Below, in pieces: positions 40,872-52,216 of a stretch of 64,000 nucleotides of DNA. Source of the DNA: Aurifilum marmelostoma (taxonomy: Eukaryota > Ascomycota > Sordariomycetes > Diaporthales > Cryphonectriaceae); assembly GCA_027559495.1 (NCBI GenBank), contig JAMXSV010000007.1, positions 186,001-250,000 of the forward strand, in the 5' to 3' direction. The notes below the pieces were generated by a model, which did not search any database, had not been told where the DNA came from, and worked only from the letters and a program-made list of their open reading frames with translations. A program made the translations under genes and the position numbers. Positions within the stretch are counted from its first letter, which is position 1. Every line of letters begins with the position of its first letter.

Positions 40872-41549
40872 TCTATTGTTTGAGAGGTCTCACACGTCTG
40901 AAGTAGCCCAGAAGCGGTGTAATTGCGAGGTTTGAAATCCAGTGTGTTGGTGTTTTTTCCTTTCCTAGTAGGCTGCGTTTAGTATTTCGGAGAAGCGAGA
41001 CAAGAGCGCAGCATAGAGTGAGTGAGAATGGGCCTACAGGTTGTCACTGAATGGTAAAGTTGCTCCCTCTCGTAGGGCTGCAGCATTGGGGACCATGGTA
41101 CTAGCCTTGATTAGTTAGGCGGTGTAGCGACTCCCTGCTGTACTGGCCCTGCGGGCAACTGGAAATCAGCGCCTGGAATTCGACTTCAGCGACAGCGATT
41201 CCTTGGCGCAGCAGTGTTTAGTGCTCATATGTCGAAATACAAGTCATTGTCTTGATGCCAGATACCCAAAAATCACTGACTTATTATGCATGTAAGGGGC
41301 TTGACGCGCAGCGTTGCGAAATCATTATTCTCATTGGGCCATTCAGACGCCTTGTATTACTGGTCAAGGACCCTCGGTCCTCCTAACCTCGGAGTATTTT
41401 CCACTTCCTGCTGAGCCGGAGGACCTGTCCAGTCGCTGTCGACCACGCGTCCTGCAGATGTACCTGTGACTTTGTACGCATCTCTGGAATGCTGACATGG
41501 TATCGTACAACTCAACGCCTCTCCTGAGAAGCTCGAAAGGCAATGGTCC
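40872..41549. other. Intergenic between ctk3 and hat1 (same strand)
   Basis: Expected to contain the ctk3 promoter and hat1 3' UTR. No gene is seen. Confidence 0.55.
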
Positions 41550-43049
41550 CTAGATTTTCGGCTTCTTGCTGCTGGATGGCTCAGCGTTCTGCTCACCCTC
41601 CTCCTCCATCTTCCTCTTCTTCCCATCGCTCGTGGACTGCGCGTCTTTGCGCTGCTCGAACATGGACAGGAGCAGGGCGTATTCGAGCTCCACGCTGTTG
41701 AGTGTCTCGTTGAGCTTCGTGATCCGCTCGTCGGGATCGAGCGCGCTCAGCTGCTCCTTGTTTTGAGCTGCAATTCTCGACTTGGTGACCAGCTTCCACA
41801 GCCTGTATTCGTGCTCCTCTTCCTTTGTGGCCGCTTTCTTCACTCTCCCCTGTACTGCGTCCTCCAGCTTCGTGAGAACAGAGTCTGGGAGCTTTGACAT
41901 GAGGTGCATCTCGACTAGGCGGGAAAACTGTCGCGAGGCAATTTTGTACTTGGTGCGCACCGTCTCCAGTGCCTTCTTGTCAACAATGTTGCTCGGCACG
42001 AAGCCGTTCTTGGAGAGTGTCACGTTTGTGTTGACTCGGATTTCGTTGAAGTCGGGCTTCTCCCGGAGAAAAGCTAGATCTGCCATATCTCTCAGGGTGT
42101 CGAATGCCTCATTTGGATCCTCCACGGTGATCTCAAAGGTGTTGGGGTCACCCAGAAGCGTCTTGAAAATCGGTCTGTACAGTCTCTGGCCATTGCCTTT
42201 GTGCTGGAAAGGCGGCAAGATGACGAGCTGTGATATCCTGGATCGGCACGGAAAGTCTGAGAAGGGCGTTGTCTGCGTCGGAAGCTCAAGGTCGCCGGCA
42301 GCTCCGCCCTCAGGCGTCTGGGGACGGAAGATGAAGAATCGATAGACGGTTGAATATCCAGCAAAGACGTATGTGAACTTGGCGGGCTCGTTTGTCCGCG
42401 GTTGCTTGTGATAGAGGAAGAATACAGTCCATCGATCTAGAAAGTCCGCCTCGGCATCTTCTGTAGACTCTGTCCGTATCGGCGTGCCTGCCTCTATGAA
42501 GAGAGGCACCAGAATTTGGATCCTCTTCACGAGCGCCAAGACCAGAGGATCGGCCAGGTTGCCCTTCCAGACTTCATACTGTTCCTCCGCATCACCTTGG
42601 AATGTCTCGACCAGCTCTCCGGGCGGGTGCCACTCATCGGGGCTTTTTTGAACGGCGAGTTCAAAGTCGGCCGCCTTTCCAAAAGCAACTACACGGAGTT
42701 AGGATCGATGAGACGCAAGAGGGATTCCGGGGGACTTGCCTGGAGGTAGGAAGGGCTCAAAAAGGTCCCGAATCTCTGGCGACTCAGCGATCGCAACGGT
42801 AGCAGGTACTCTCTTCGATGAGGTGTGGGAGATGTGTGGGCGCATGTCAGATGCATTGAAGCGAAGACTAATCCTGAGTCCCTTGTAGCCATAGATAGTC
42901 TCCTCATCGTTGTTGACGATAGGGTAAGTCCATGTTGGGCGGAAGCTTGCGATGGTCTTGGGAGGGCCTTGCTCCGCCTTGGTGACCAGGCTGATGTTCA
43001 AGATATTGCTTGCCTTTACGGTCCACTCGTCCAGAGCCTCCTCCGCCAT
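41550..43049 (-). CDS. hat1: Histone acetyltransferase type B catalytic subunit Hat1
   Basis: Hat1 acetylates newly made histone H4 at Lys5 and Lys12, in complex with Hat2. Exons on the minus strand are 43049-42740 and 42688-41550 (482 residues). The 51-nt intron begins GCAAGT, not GT. The exon context CAG/GCAAGT, the branch TCCTAAC and the acceptor GTGTAG fit a GC-AG intron, and no GT alternative keeps the frame. The N-terminal Hat1 domain begins MAEEALDEWTVKASNILNIS and includes IYGYKGLRISLRFNASDMRP. The GNAT core has SRISQLVILPPFQHKGNGQR, containing the acetyl-CoA-binding QxxGxG-type loop. The C-terminal tail is helical, then Lys/Glu-rich and ends SSSKKPKI, NLS-like. Confidence 0.94.
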
Positions 43050-43703
43050 GGTGAATATAGTGGTGCAATGGATGCACCCTGGTGCTTTGGGATCACGAGA
43101 CAATCGCTTCGTATGTGCACTCGAGAATTTAAAAGTCGTGATGGTCGGAAAGATGAAATGCAAGGGTCGAGGGTTGAGTGCGGACGCGAAAGTGAGATCG
43201 CGGTGCGATGGGACGCGAAGCAGAGCTAAATTAGTTGCGCCGTGGGGCCGCCTGTAGAGAAAGAGAGTCCATGGGCTGCGGCCCTGCTGCGGGAGGGAAA
43301 TGCAGGGGTCTACCGTGATCTGCGTAAGACAGGGGGAGCTAGCAGTTTACCACAGTATCACAGGAGTTGCTTCTGTTTTGCACTACATCTGGCCGCCTTG
43401 CCAGACATTCGATCTTTTGGGCAATATTTTTTTTTTTTTTGCATGACCAGCGACGCTTGATGCGCTCTGGAGGTCTCTCACGCCCGATAAAACCCAGCAA
43501 AGGTTTCATTTCATTCCAACAGAGCAGGCCAAGGCAGTACGATCGTTCCAGAAGGGAGAACAGGAAACCTTTTGGTGGAGGTTTCTCGACATCGCAACCC
43601 CGATTAGACCCAGCAGTCTTTCAGTCTCGTCTCTCCGTTTCAAGATCTATCCAATCGTGTCTCTCACCCATGCGCTCGATATCTGATTAGCATCGGATTC
43701 AAG
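43050..43703. other. Divergent hat1/ZIP promoter region
   Basis: 654 bp with a 14-T run at 43427-43440. No other coding frame is credible. Confidence 0.55.
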
Positions 43704-44997
43704 ATGGGCGGGCTTTTTCTTCTCCTCGTCCTGAGCGTGAGCCTACAGCCTCCCTGATTTGACCGCGGACCGCACCAGCTAATTGCTCATGACCAGTTGG
43801 TGATGGCCCTCGCCTCGTTCCTCGCCGGCGCGTTACCTTTATCGATGACCCTCAGCCAATCACAATTACGCTTAATATCTAGCATAGGAGTTGGGATACT
43901 TGTCGGCACATCACTGATTGTCATTGTGCCGGAGGGTGTTGAGGCTGTTGCGTCTTCTGGGGCCGGAGCACACGAACCACGCGGCTCGAGATCCATCATC
44001 GCAGCGCGCCGGGTGCCGCAGCCCATACTCCCTCGAGGCTTACATGCCATCGAAATTGCGGAGAGATCGCCTATCGATCATGACACGATCATACGCGAAG
44101 CTCTGGCAAAAAGGGACGACGAGCCGATAGCAGAAGGCGAGGCGCCGGCTGAGCCTCCAAAGGGAGAGACAGCACAGCACGAGGACAATGACTTCCCGAC
44201 ATTTTACATCGGGTTCTCCTTGATGCTGGGCTTTGTCCTCATGTTCTTGATCGACAGGCTACCGCAACACGCCACGGACGGCCTGAGCAGAACCCCGGCC
44301 ACACGGCATATCAGTCTGGACAATCTCGGCTCATCAAGCGTCAATGGCGAGGGCGAAGACGAGCATGACGGTTTTCTGGGCTCCCTGTCGCCGTCACCAA
44401 GACAGTCAAGGAGTCTCGCAACGACCGTGGGCCTGGTCATCCACGCTGCGGCAGACGGAATAGCCATGGGTGCATCAGCAACGACCAGCGACATGAAGCT
44501 GGGAATCATCATCTTCGTTGCGATCATGGTCCACAAGGCGCCTGCGGCTTTCGGCTTGACATCGTTGCTGCTTAGGCAGGGACTGACAAAAAGGGCTGCT
44601 CGAGGACATTTGATGGCGTTTAGTCTGGCAGCACCTGTCGGGGCGCTTGGCTCGTACATACTCGTCTCGATTCTTGGCGGCGGGAACATGGACGGCCCCA
44701 CGGGGCAGTGGTGGACTGGCATGCTCCTCTTGTTTTCCGGCGGCACGTTTCTGTAAGTTGTCTTCTCCACCAGAACAGCGATTCGATAACGAGATTAACC
44801 AACCGTGGTGTAGATATGTGGCCATGCACGCTATGCAGGAGGAGCCATCTGCACAATCTCACGATCATCTGCCAATGATAAACGGGTACGCGGACGGCCC
44901 GCAGAGGAAACCTGGGCGACCGCAAATGAGAGACACAGTGGCCACAGTAGGTGGCATGCTGCTGCCTCTTCTTACACAGTTCGGGCATCATCATTGA
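43704..44997 (+). CDS. ZIP family metal transporter (ZIP9/Atx2-like)
   Basis: Membrane transporter of the ZIP (SLC39) family, which moves Zn2+, Mn2+ or related ions into the cytosol. The family member is closest to ZIP9/yeast Atx2, usually Golgi-located. Exons: 43704-43736 (only 11 codons), 43797-44752, 44814-44997 (390 residues). Exon 1 encodes the first hydrophobic residues MGGLFLLLVLS, continued by LVMALASFLAGALPLSM. TM2 contains SSIGVGILVGTSLIVIVPEG. A long hydrophilic loop separates TM3 (FYIGFSLMLGFVLMFLIDRL) from the metal-binding helices TM4 (VIHAAADGIAMGASA) and TM5 (VHKAPAAFGLTSLLLRQG). These His/Asp patterns define the family. The C-terminus ends FGHHH. Substrate cannot be decided from sequence. 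Confidence 0.9.
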
Positions 44998-45884
44998 AGG
45001 GTTTAGTTTTTGTATGAGTAGGAGTATCTGGCTTTCTGTTTAGGTCATGCTACGGCTATTGGTTGTGGTCAGTCTTGTGTCGTGGGCATCAACGGCGTTC
45101 AGGATTTTCAGCGTGGACAGCGACTACGTTCTCAGCCCGTGCGCGTGTCATACATGTCTGTCTGAATATGCTTGGTTCTCGAAGTGGCGTTTCGGTTTCG
45201 GAGGGTCTTCACAAGCGCTGCGTAATCACAGTACATACGATAGGGCAACATCGAGCAGGCCAGATCACTGGCCCTTAGCTACGGTCTACATGGCGCCATC
45301 CTTGATGAAAACGTTGTACCGCACGAATGGGAGCAAAGGTTGTCTGTAAGTTTGCGGCTACTCGGGCTCGTTTGCCGCCTTGTGTCGACCCCTCCGCACG
45401 GCTCTACACAGTCAGCAGCAGCAACACCAACTACAGCATGCAAAGTTCTGCCTCACGTAAAGCCCAGCTAAATTATTATGTCGTGCCGGCGACTATCATC
45501 CTGTTCCACCCTCCCGTGACCCAGGAGTCTGTCGTGCAAGTGTGAGCGGCTACGGTCTTACATGTCTCAAGTCGGAAAACACGAAATCAGCACAGCCAGA
45601 GGCAGCTGTGACAGAACGGCTGCAGGGCAACAAGGCATGGTCTGGCGTGGCGCCGAACAATCGCCCTCTCGGGTGGCGTATAGGATCCAACGGCCGGGTC
45701 TCGATTAACGGGAGGAAAAGAGAGAAGATGAAAAGCGACATGGCAGAAGGTCATCTTCGGCTGCTAGACCTAGTGCTGACGCTGACGTGAGGGAGGGTGC
45801 GCCACGGCAAGTTGTGAGGGTAGGCATGACATCCGGAGCTTGTTTTTGCAGTTGGTAGATTGATTGGATTTTCTTTGTTTTTGA

Positions 45885-45902
45885 TTTTTTTTTTTTTTTT
45901 TT
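45885..45902 (+). repeat. Poly(T) tract, 18 T
   Basis: Homopolymer in the large intergenic region; no associated gene start nearby. Confidence 0.7.
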
Positions 45903-48572
45903 GGTTTCTCTCAGCCTCTCTGAAAAGAAAAGAGAGCGACGGAAAAACGTCGTATCTTGGAGCTGTGTCATGACCAATTTGTTCTGTACGTCGGAAAGGA
46001 CCACGGAGGGATGGTCATTGAGGCTGAAGTTGATGCGTTCAGAGTGTATGTTCCTGCAGCGTAGTGCTTCATCCCGCGCGTTTTTAATGGGTCTAAAAAT
46101 ATTCGGGTGCTCGGCAGAAAAGGTGTTTAAATCCTTTGGATCGGTGTTTCAGATATGCATTTTCTACGAAATGTACGTGGGGTCTGCGTAGTCCAGACCC
46201 TCTCTCTTGTGTGTGTGTGGCTGGGGTTTTACACAGTTCTTTATTTGAATGAGACCTGTCTGCAGGCCTATCTTGTTGACCAGCACAGCACAATAAGACG
46301 GCCACCTGGATGGTCGTCATAGGCGGAACGATCAATCCTGTCCAGTGGACTGGCAGCAAGACGTGTCATCGTAGACAGCGGAACGACAGGCTCGGATAGG
46401 AGACGCTGTGTCAGCCTTGAGGCTAAAATCAGCTCTCAGGAATGCTTCAGATGGTCCTTCTGCACGACAGTACTGCAAAGGGCTGCATGAAAATTCGGCT
46501 CAAATTTGAACTTCGGTGTCCAAGCGCCTGCGCCGGTTCGTAACCAGGATTTGGCGTCCCCTCTGTAGAGAGAGCTGGTTTGGCTGCGATCTTAAGGGGG
46601 GTTGGAAGGGAGGAGAGAAGGAGGGGGGGGTGGGAGACAAGGTTGTGGGTACACACATTGGAGTGGATGTGAAATCATAAGTTTTGTATACGTGGTAGTG
46701 AAATTGAGTGACGTCTTCGCTCTTGGTTACAAACAAGACCCTGACCAGGCTCCTGAGGGTGCTTGGGTGCGTGGCACCAGTGGTCTGCTGACAGCAAGTT
46801 TTGTATCGTAAAAAAATGATGAGTTGGCCCAAGCACGACTCAGCTCTCTCTCTTGCTGCAATGTCGCCTTGCCACCTACCAGGGAGCAGAATAATACACC
46901 TGCATGTGAGTGGGACGGAGGGAGGAAAGGAAGGAGGAGGGGGAAGCAAAAAATTTCTGCTCACAGTTCTGAAGAGAACTGGATGGACTCTGGATAATGA
47001 TGAGAACAGAATCCAAGAGAGAAGAGTTCACGGAGGGGCCCCTGTTTTAGCCATGACACGGGAATGCATGTAAACTGCATAGATCGCCAGAAACATCCCA
47101 GGAGAAGGGGCTTGGTTTTTTTTTCTTTCTCCCTCTTTTCTGCTCTCTTTTTCTACCCCTTCTCTTTTCCTGTCTTGTCAGGCAGACCCCCTGTAAGTCA
47201 GAAGGCTGGCATTCCTGGTTTCTAATCACACCCTCCCTGTCAGGGCCTGTCATGCCCTGCTGACTGCCAGGCATTGTGCAAGAACGATACGAAAGCATAG
47301 GCAAGAATCCAGACCAGGGACGCTCTTGGCTGGCTTTTCTTTGCTTTTCCTTGCGACCTGTAACGCTGAGGCATAACGACGTAGCTAGGCGTCGTTCAAA
47401 TGCATCTGATGCTGTTGCTAGAGGACGAAACTCCCTCTTTTAATTCTGTTACTTTTTTTTCAAACCCCCTCTGGTTGTATCTATCTCCCTGCAACCATCA
47501 TTTGGCCAAAGCCGATGCAGGCGGTTGCGGCAGCTTGACTCTTTCCGGGAACAGAAGATAGGGAGAGAACAGCCACCTCCACCTGCAGGCCCTGGACCTG
47601 ACCAGACAAGACAGACCACCTGCATGAATCCTGCCCTTGCCCCAGCTGCCGCAAATCGATTTGGGCCCAGTCCGTCCATTTCCAACAGACTCGGTTTAAT
47701 CTGACATCCTTCATTCTCCATTCTCCTCGCCTCATACACACCCGCCCACACCCTGCACCCAAGACACGCCTTCTCCTCACCTTCATCCCCAAGGGCACAC
47801 ACGCTCACACAACATACCGAGTGGGCGGAGAGGCCGACTGTCTTCAGTTTCTTGTCTTATTCCAAGTTCCTCTTTTCTTGTGGCTTGGGCGGTTCTGGTT
47901 TTGCCTTCTTTTCTCCCTCCTTTTGTTTTTCTCTGTTTTGATTCATCTTGTTTATTTCTCCCACCACCCATCGCACTCACTCGCTCGAAAGCGCCCGCGC
48001 CCTGCCGTCATCTAATCTCTCTCTCCCCCCGTCAACCCCCCCCCCCCTTTAACCGAGGATTAACGCCCGTCTTTCTGCTGTGTCTGATGTACGAATTGTT
48101 TCCTCCAATTCTGTCTGTTCACGATTTCGCACTGGGCAACGCACCTGCACACGATCCTTTGGTCTAAAGTTACCCGTTACACTGTCATCCGAGCGCCTCC
48201 TCCTCCTCCGATCAAAGCGCCCGAACTGTCGGTTGCGCCCCCTTGGATCCGGGCGCCGAAAGTATCAACGTTACAAACCACCGTCCTCCGCCCTTTTGAA
48301 CGATATCTTCTCGAACGGTCACTGCAGGAATAGCGTCGACGCGCCTTTATCTTTTCTTTTTTTCCTTTTTTCTTCTTTTTTTGGAAAGAGCTACGCAGCG
48401 ATACTGCTTCTCGAATAAGACCCGAGCTGAGGGCTACGGCCTTTTTTCCTCCTTCTTTCTCTTTCTCGGTCACGGTCAGTGCTATCATCATCATCCCCCG
48501 CCTCTTGTGGCTCGTTCTGCATCATTATACGAAACGGATGAGGCCCCGAAGTCTATGGGTAACTAAGGCGCT

Positions 48573-48755
48573 ATGGATCTGGGTCGAGACTCAGGCCAGC
48601 ATAGACTTCGCCAGACTGACAGTAGCTCGCCCAACACAGAGACGGCTTTGAGCCTCGTCGACGAGTTCAGATCGATCAAAATTCCCTCCGATCGCTTCTC
48701 GACCGCCCGCCCAGTCCGTGTTCGAGTCCACTCGTCATCATATTTTGGCCATTAA
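48573..48755 (+). promoter_or_regulatory. 60-codon uORF ending 14 nt before the cdc4-like ATG
   Basis: Reads from ATG at 48573 to TAA at 48753-48755, in a different frame from the main coding sequence (ATG 48770). Translational control is an inference; it depends on the transcript start, which is unknown. Confidence 0.35.
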
Positions 48756-48769
48756 GGAACAACTCAAGG

Positions 48770-51049
48770 ATGGATTCCTACGGCCATCGGCCGCTCAGCT
48801 TTTCCGACAGAAGGGCGAGCCTGTACTCGGGCGAGGAGTTGGCTATGAGCAGCGGCAATCACTCCATCAAGATCCCTCAGCCTCGACCGCCGAGAGGACC
48901 CCCGACCCCTAGCATGAGCACTCCTGCTGCCGACTTCGACCAGACGCTGACCGGATCCCCCCCACCTCCACCTACTCCGGCAGCCTCGCCCGGACCGTCT
49001 AACGCACAGCCTGACTGGAGCGATGCTGGCGACGAAGAAGATATATTCCTGGCCAAGTGTCGGCAGCATTTTCAGAGCTGCTCTGGTCCCCAGCGAACCC
49101 GCATCCTGGCTGACCTGTTGAACCTGTGCACAAGCCAGCAGCTTTCATTTGTTCATCAGTTCGTCAGCCCTTTGCTGAAGAAAGATCCGTTCACCAGTTT
49201 ACCCGATGAGTTGTGCCTTAGGGTTCGTCCGTCCATACCGGCTAGCTAGATCGGGGCCTATGACGTGTCGTTCCCCTCGCTGACGTGAGAACAGATCCTA
49301 TCATTCATCGACGACCCCAAGGTCCTCGCGAGGGCATCCCAGGTCTCCCGCAGGTGGAGAGATCTTCTCAGCGACGACATGACCTGGAAGAACCTCTGCG
49401 TAAAACACGATTACGGTCGCCGATTGTCAGACGCCGGATCTGCACTACCTGCATACGCCTCGAGGCCCGGAGCACAACCGCTCCTCTCCGCAGACGGCCA
49501 GTTCGCAAATCACAGTTTCCCGGGCGCCTACCCCTCCGCAGCCGCCATGTCTGCCTCTAGAAGTCTAGACGGGTCGAGTACGCCGGCTCGGCCGATGCTC
49601 AAATCCTACAAATCACACTTTAAGCAGAGATATCTGGTCGATGCTGCCTGGCGGACGGGGGGCAAATCCACAACACGAGCCATTACCCAGGACGGAGGCG
49701 TCGTGACCAGTCTGCACCTCACGCCAAAGTACATCATCGTGGCGTTGGATAACGCCAAGATTCATGTCTTTGACACGGAGGGCAATGCCCTGCGTGTGCT
49801 GCAAGGCCACGTCATGGGTGTATGGGCTATGGTCCCCTGGGAAGATGTCCTAGTCAGTGGTGGCTGCGATCGTGACGTCCGGGTCTGGGAGCTAAACACT
49901 GGGTAAGGATGCCTCCCTCGGACATATTGGACCTTTCCTTTTGCTTTTCTTTACCTCCTCATCCCACTAACCCTGTCTTAGAGTCTGCTCCTACACCCTG
50001 AGAGGCCACACTAGCACTGTGCGCTGTCTTAAGATGTCAGATGCCAATACGGCTATCTCGGGCTCGAGGGATACTACCCTTCGCGTCTGGGACATTCGGA
50101 CTGGCTTGTGCCGCAACGTCCTTGTGGGCCATCAAGCTAGTGTGCGGTGCTTGGAGATCAAGGGAGATATCGTGGTTTCTGGCAGTTACGACACCACAGC
50201 CAAGATCTGGAGCATCTCCGAGGGCAGATGTCTTCACACGCTGCAAGGTCACTACAGCCAGATATATGCTATCGCGTTTGACGGCACGAGGGTAGCAACT
50301 GGTAGCCTGGACACCAGCGTTCGGATCTGGGATGCCTCCACTGGGTGAGTCGATTCCGCCGAAAAGCGGAACAAAGAAGTTAAATTGTGCTGTGGCTGAC
50401 CAATCTTACAGGGAATGCCTCGCAGTCCTGCAGGGTCACACCTCTCTAGTCGGCCAGTTGCAGATGAGAGGCGATACCCTCGTGACTGGTGGCTCAGACG
50501 GCTCGGTCAGAGTCTGGTCCCTGTCCAAATTTGTTCCTATCCACCGACTGGCTGCCCACGATAACAGCGTTACCAGCTTGCAATTCGACGACACTCGTGT
50601 CGTCAGCGGTGGCAGCGATGGACGTGTGAAGGTATGGGACCTGAAGACTGGCCACCTGGTCCGCGAGCTCATCGCACAGGGCGAAGCTGTATGGCGTGTC
50701 GCCTTTGAAGATGAGAAGTGTGTCGCAATGGCCCTCCGCAACAACAGGACCATCATGGAGGTGAGTTGAGCTACGTCCCCAGCATTTAACCGGAACCCTG
50801 AACTGACGGTACTTGTGTAGGTCTGGTCTTTCTCTCCCCCCGCCAGAAGACGACAGGCCCTTTCCGATGGATGCCCTGGAAGACCCAAACCGACCCAAGA
50901 GCGCCATGGCCCTGGACTGGAGACAGCCGCAGCCAGTAGTCATTCCGGGACTGCCTCCACGAGACGGCGGAGAGGATGTCGACATGGAGGACGCAGCCCC
51001 CTCGACGGCACCTCTTCAGGGCGGCGGTAGCACATTCTTCCACGAGTGA
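48770..51049 (+). CDS. cdc4: F-box/WD40 protein, Cdc4/Fbw7-like SCF substrate receptor, with frame break in last exon
   Basis: F-box/WD40 receptors bring phosphorylated substrates to the SCF ubiquitin ligase. Exons: 48770-49222, 49295-49902, 49982-50344, 50412-50760, 50821-51049. The Pro/Ser-rich N-terminus is followed by a dimerisation-type helix (FLAKCRQHFQSC ... QQLSFVHQFVSPLL). The F-box is FTSLPDELCLRILSFIDDPK to WRDLLSDDMTWKNLC. At least seven WD repeats follow (GHVMGVWAMVPWEDVLVSGG, GHTSTVRCLKMSDANTAISG, GSRDTTLRVWDIRTG and so on). In the last exon frame 1 reads VWSFSPP then turns to ARRRQAL and stops at 51030. The natural-looking continuation PEDDRPFPMDALEDPNRPKS, ending FFHE at 51049, lies one base out of phase. 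The shift is at the C6 run 50836-50841, so one surplus C is likely an assembly error or a real mutation. Cdc4 versus another F-box/WD40 member is judged from the N-terminal layout. Confidence 0.85.
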
Positions 51050-52216
51050 GCTCGAACAGGGTTACACTTATCGATCGGTCCTACGTGAATCTGACTTGCG
51101 ATCCAACGCCAACATGTTGGAGTCATATATTATCTTCTCTCGGCGGCAAACATCTCTATACTCAAAACGGGGCGGCATCATTACCCTCGGGATCTCCTAC
51201 ATCAAGACGTGCATAGCATAGGCTGGGTCGTCTGCTTTATTTCTTCTCCATACCGCCGTCGTTAATACCGCATCGGGGTTACAGGCCGCATTTTTCTTGG
51301 TTACAAAATTGTCATTGCTTTCAGATTCCGGAGTGCGACACCGGATTTTTGGTTATGATGCATGCATGGCTTAGGCGTTAATTACTTGCAGCGAGCGTTG
51401 GCATTGGTTTTGATGCGACTCGACCGGAGTGAGCCGGGGTCAGGTTATAAGAAGCACAAAGGCTGGCATCATGATAGGGGGGAGGATAGACCGTCAACGC
51501 GTTAGCTAGCTCGAAGAAAAGTCTCAACGACATCATTATTCTTACTTTCCGGCCTCAAGGTCCGTCATGATCTGGACGCTCCTCGGGCTATTGAGTCCCA
51601 CCTGCTGGAGGGCCTTCTTGTGAATCGAGGATTGCAATGGCCCATGTCAATCCAATATGAAGACCTGTAGAACTTGATAGTTGATCGCTCAAGTTGATGT
51701 ACATGTGAACAGCAAGCTGTACAATATTGGAATGGCCAGTAACTGATTAACATATCGTGTCATATGGACATGTGGAACCCTCTTTCCCTCCCTCCCTTTC
51801 TTTCTCTCTTTCTTTTTTCTATTTCTCTCTCTCTCTCTTTCACTTTTTCACTCTTGGACTGCACCTCCTTTCACTCAGCATCATTCTCATCCTAGCAGTG
51901 AATGTGAATCGGGTGGGTGTGCACTGTTATATGCTCAATACGACATAAGAGCAAGAATCAGGCCCCTACCCAGAAAGAAAGAAAGAAAGAAAAAAAAAAG
52001 AAAGAAAAAAGAAACCCCTGTATGAGGCATTAGTGAATCGGGCAATTTAGATAGCCACCCGGAGGAAAGAGCGAGGTACGTACCTCGACTGTAGTCCCCC
52101 GAAAAATCCACGCTAGCGCAAAACCCGCTCGCTCCGTGCCCAACATTTCGAACGCCGACGCTCGCTTGCTCTCCTCCTGTAAAACTTCGTCCACAACAAA
52201 TCATCACATCGTCGCC
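51050..52216. other. Intergenic cdc4-like/PDH E1-alpha
   Basis: Holds the 3' UTR of the cdc4-like gene and the PDH promoter. The latter has a C/T-rich stretch (about 51780-51860) and a (GAAA)n/A-rich tract at 51973-52014. No gene is supported. Confidence 0.55.
51973..52014 (+). repeat. (GAAA)n / A-rich microsatellite upstream of PDH E1-alpha gene
   Basis: Five GAAA units, a ten-A run and further GAAA units, about 200 bp before the ATG at 52217; a probable poly(dA)-type promoter tract. Confidence 0.65.

Larger units (their letters stand above)
44998..48769. other. Long (3.8 kb) intergenic region upstream of the cdc4-like gene
   Basis: No convincing gene is seen. Features are an 18-T run at 45885-45902, a G-rich stretch at about 46596-46635, a T/C-rich zone from about 47850 that looks like leader/promoter sequence, a C-run near 48038-48050, and a 60-codon upstream frame just before the cdc4-like ATG. 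A 100-codon frame at 45047-45349 begins with a signal-peptide-like stretch but lies where the ZIP 3' UTR is expected. Confidence 0.5.

Noticed and set aside
47391..47410. GTTCAAATGC resembling a tRNA T-loop
   Set aside because: No acceptor, D or anticodon stems could be paired around it; no tRNA is called.
46500..47808. Minus-strand frames of 105-154 codons in the large intergenic region
   Set aside because: Low-complexity, overlapping one another, no homology recognised and no supporting splice structure.
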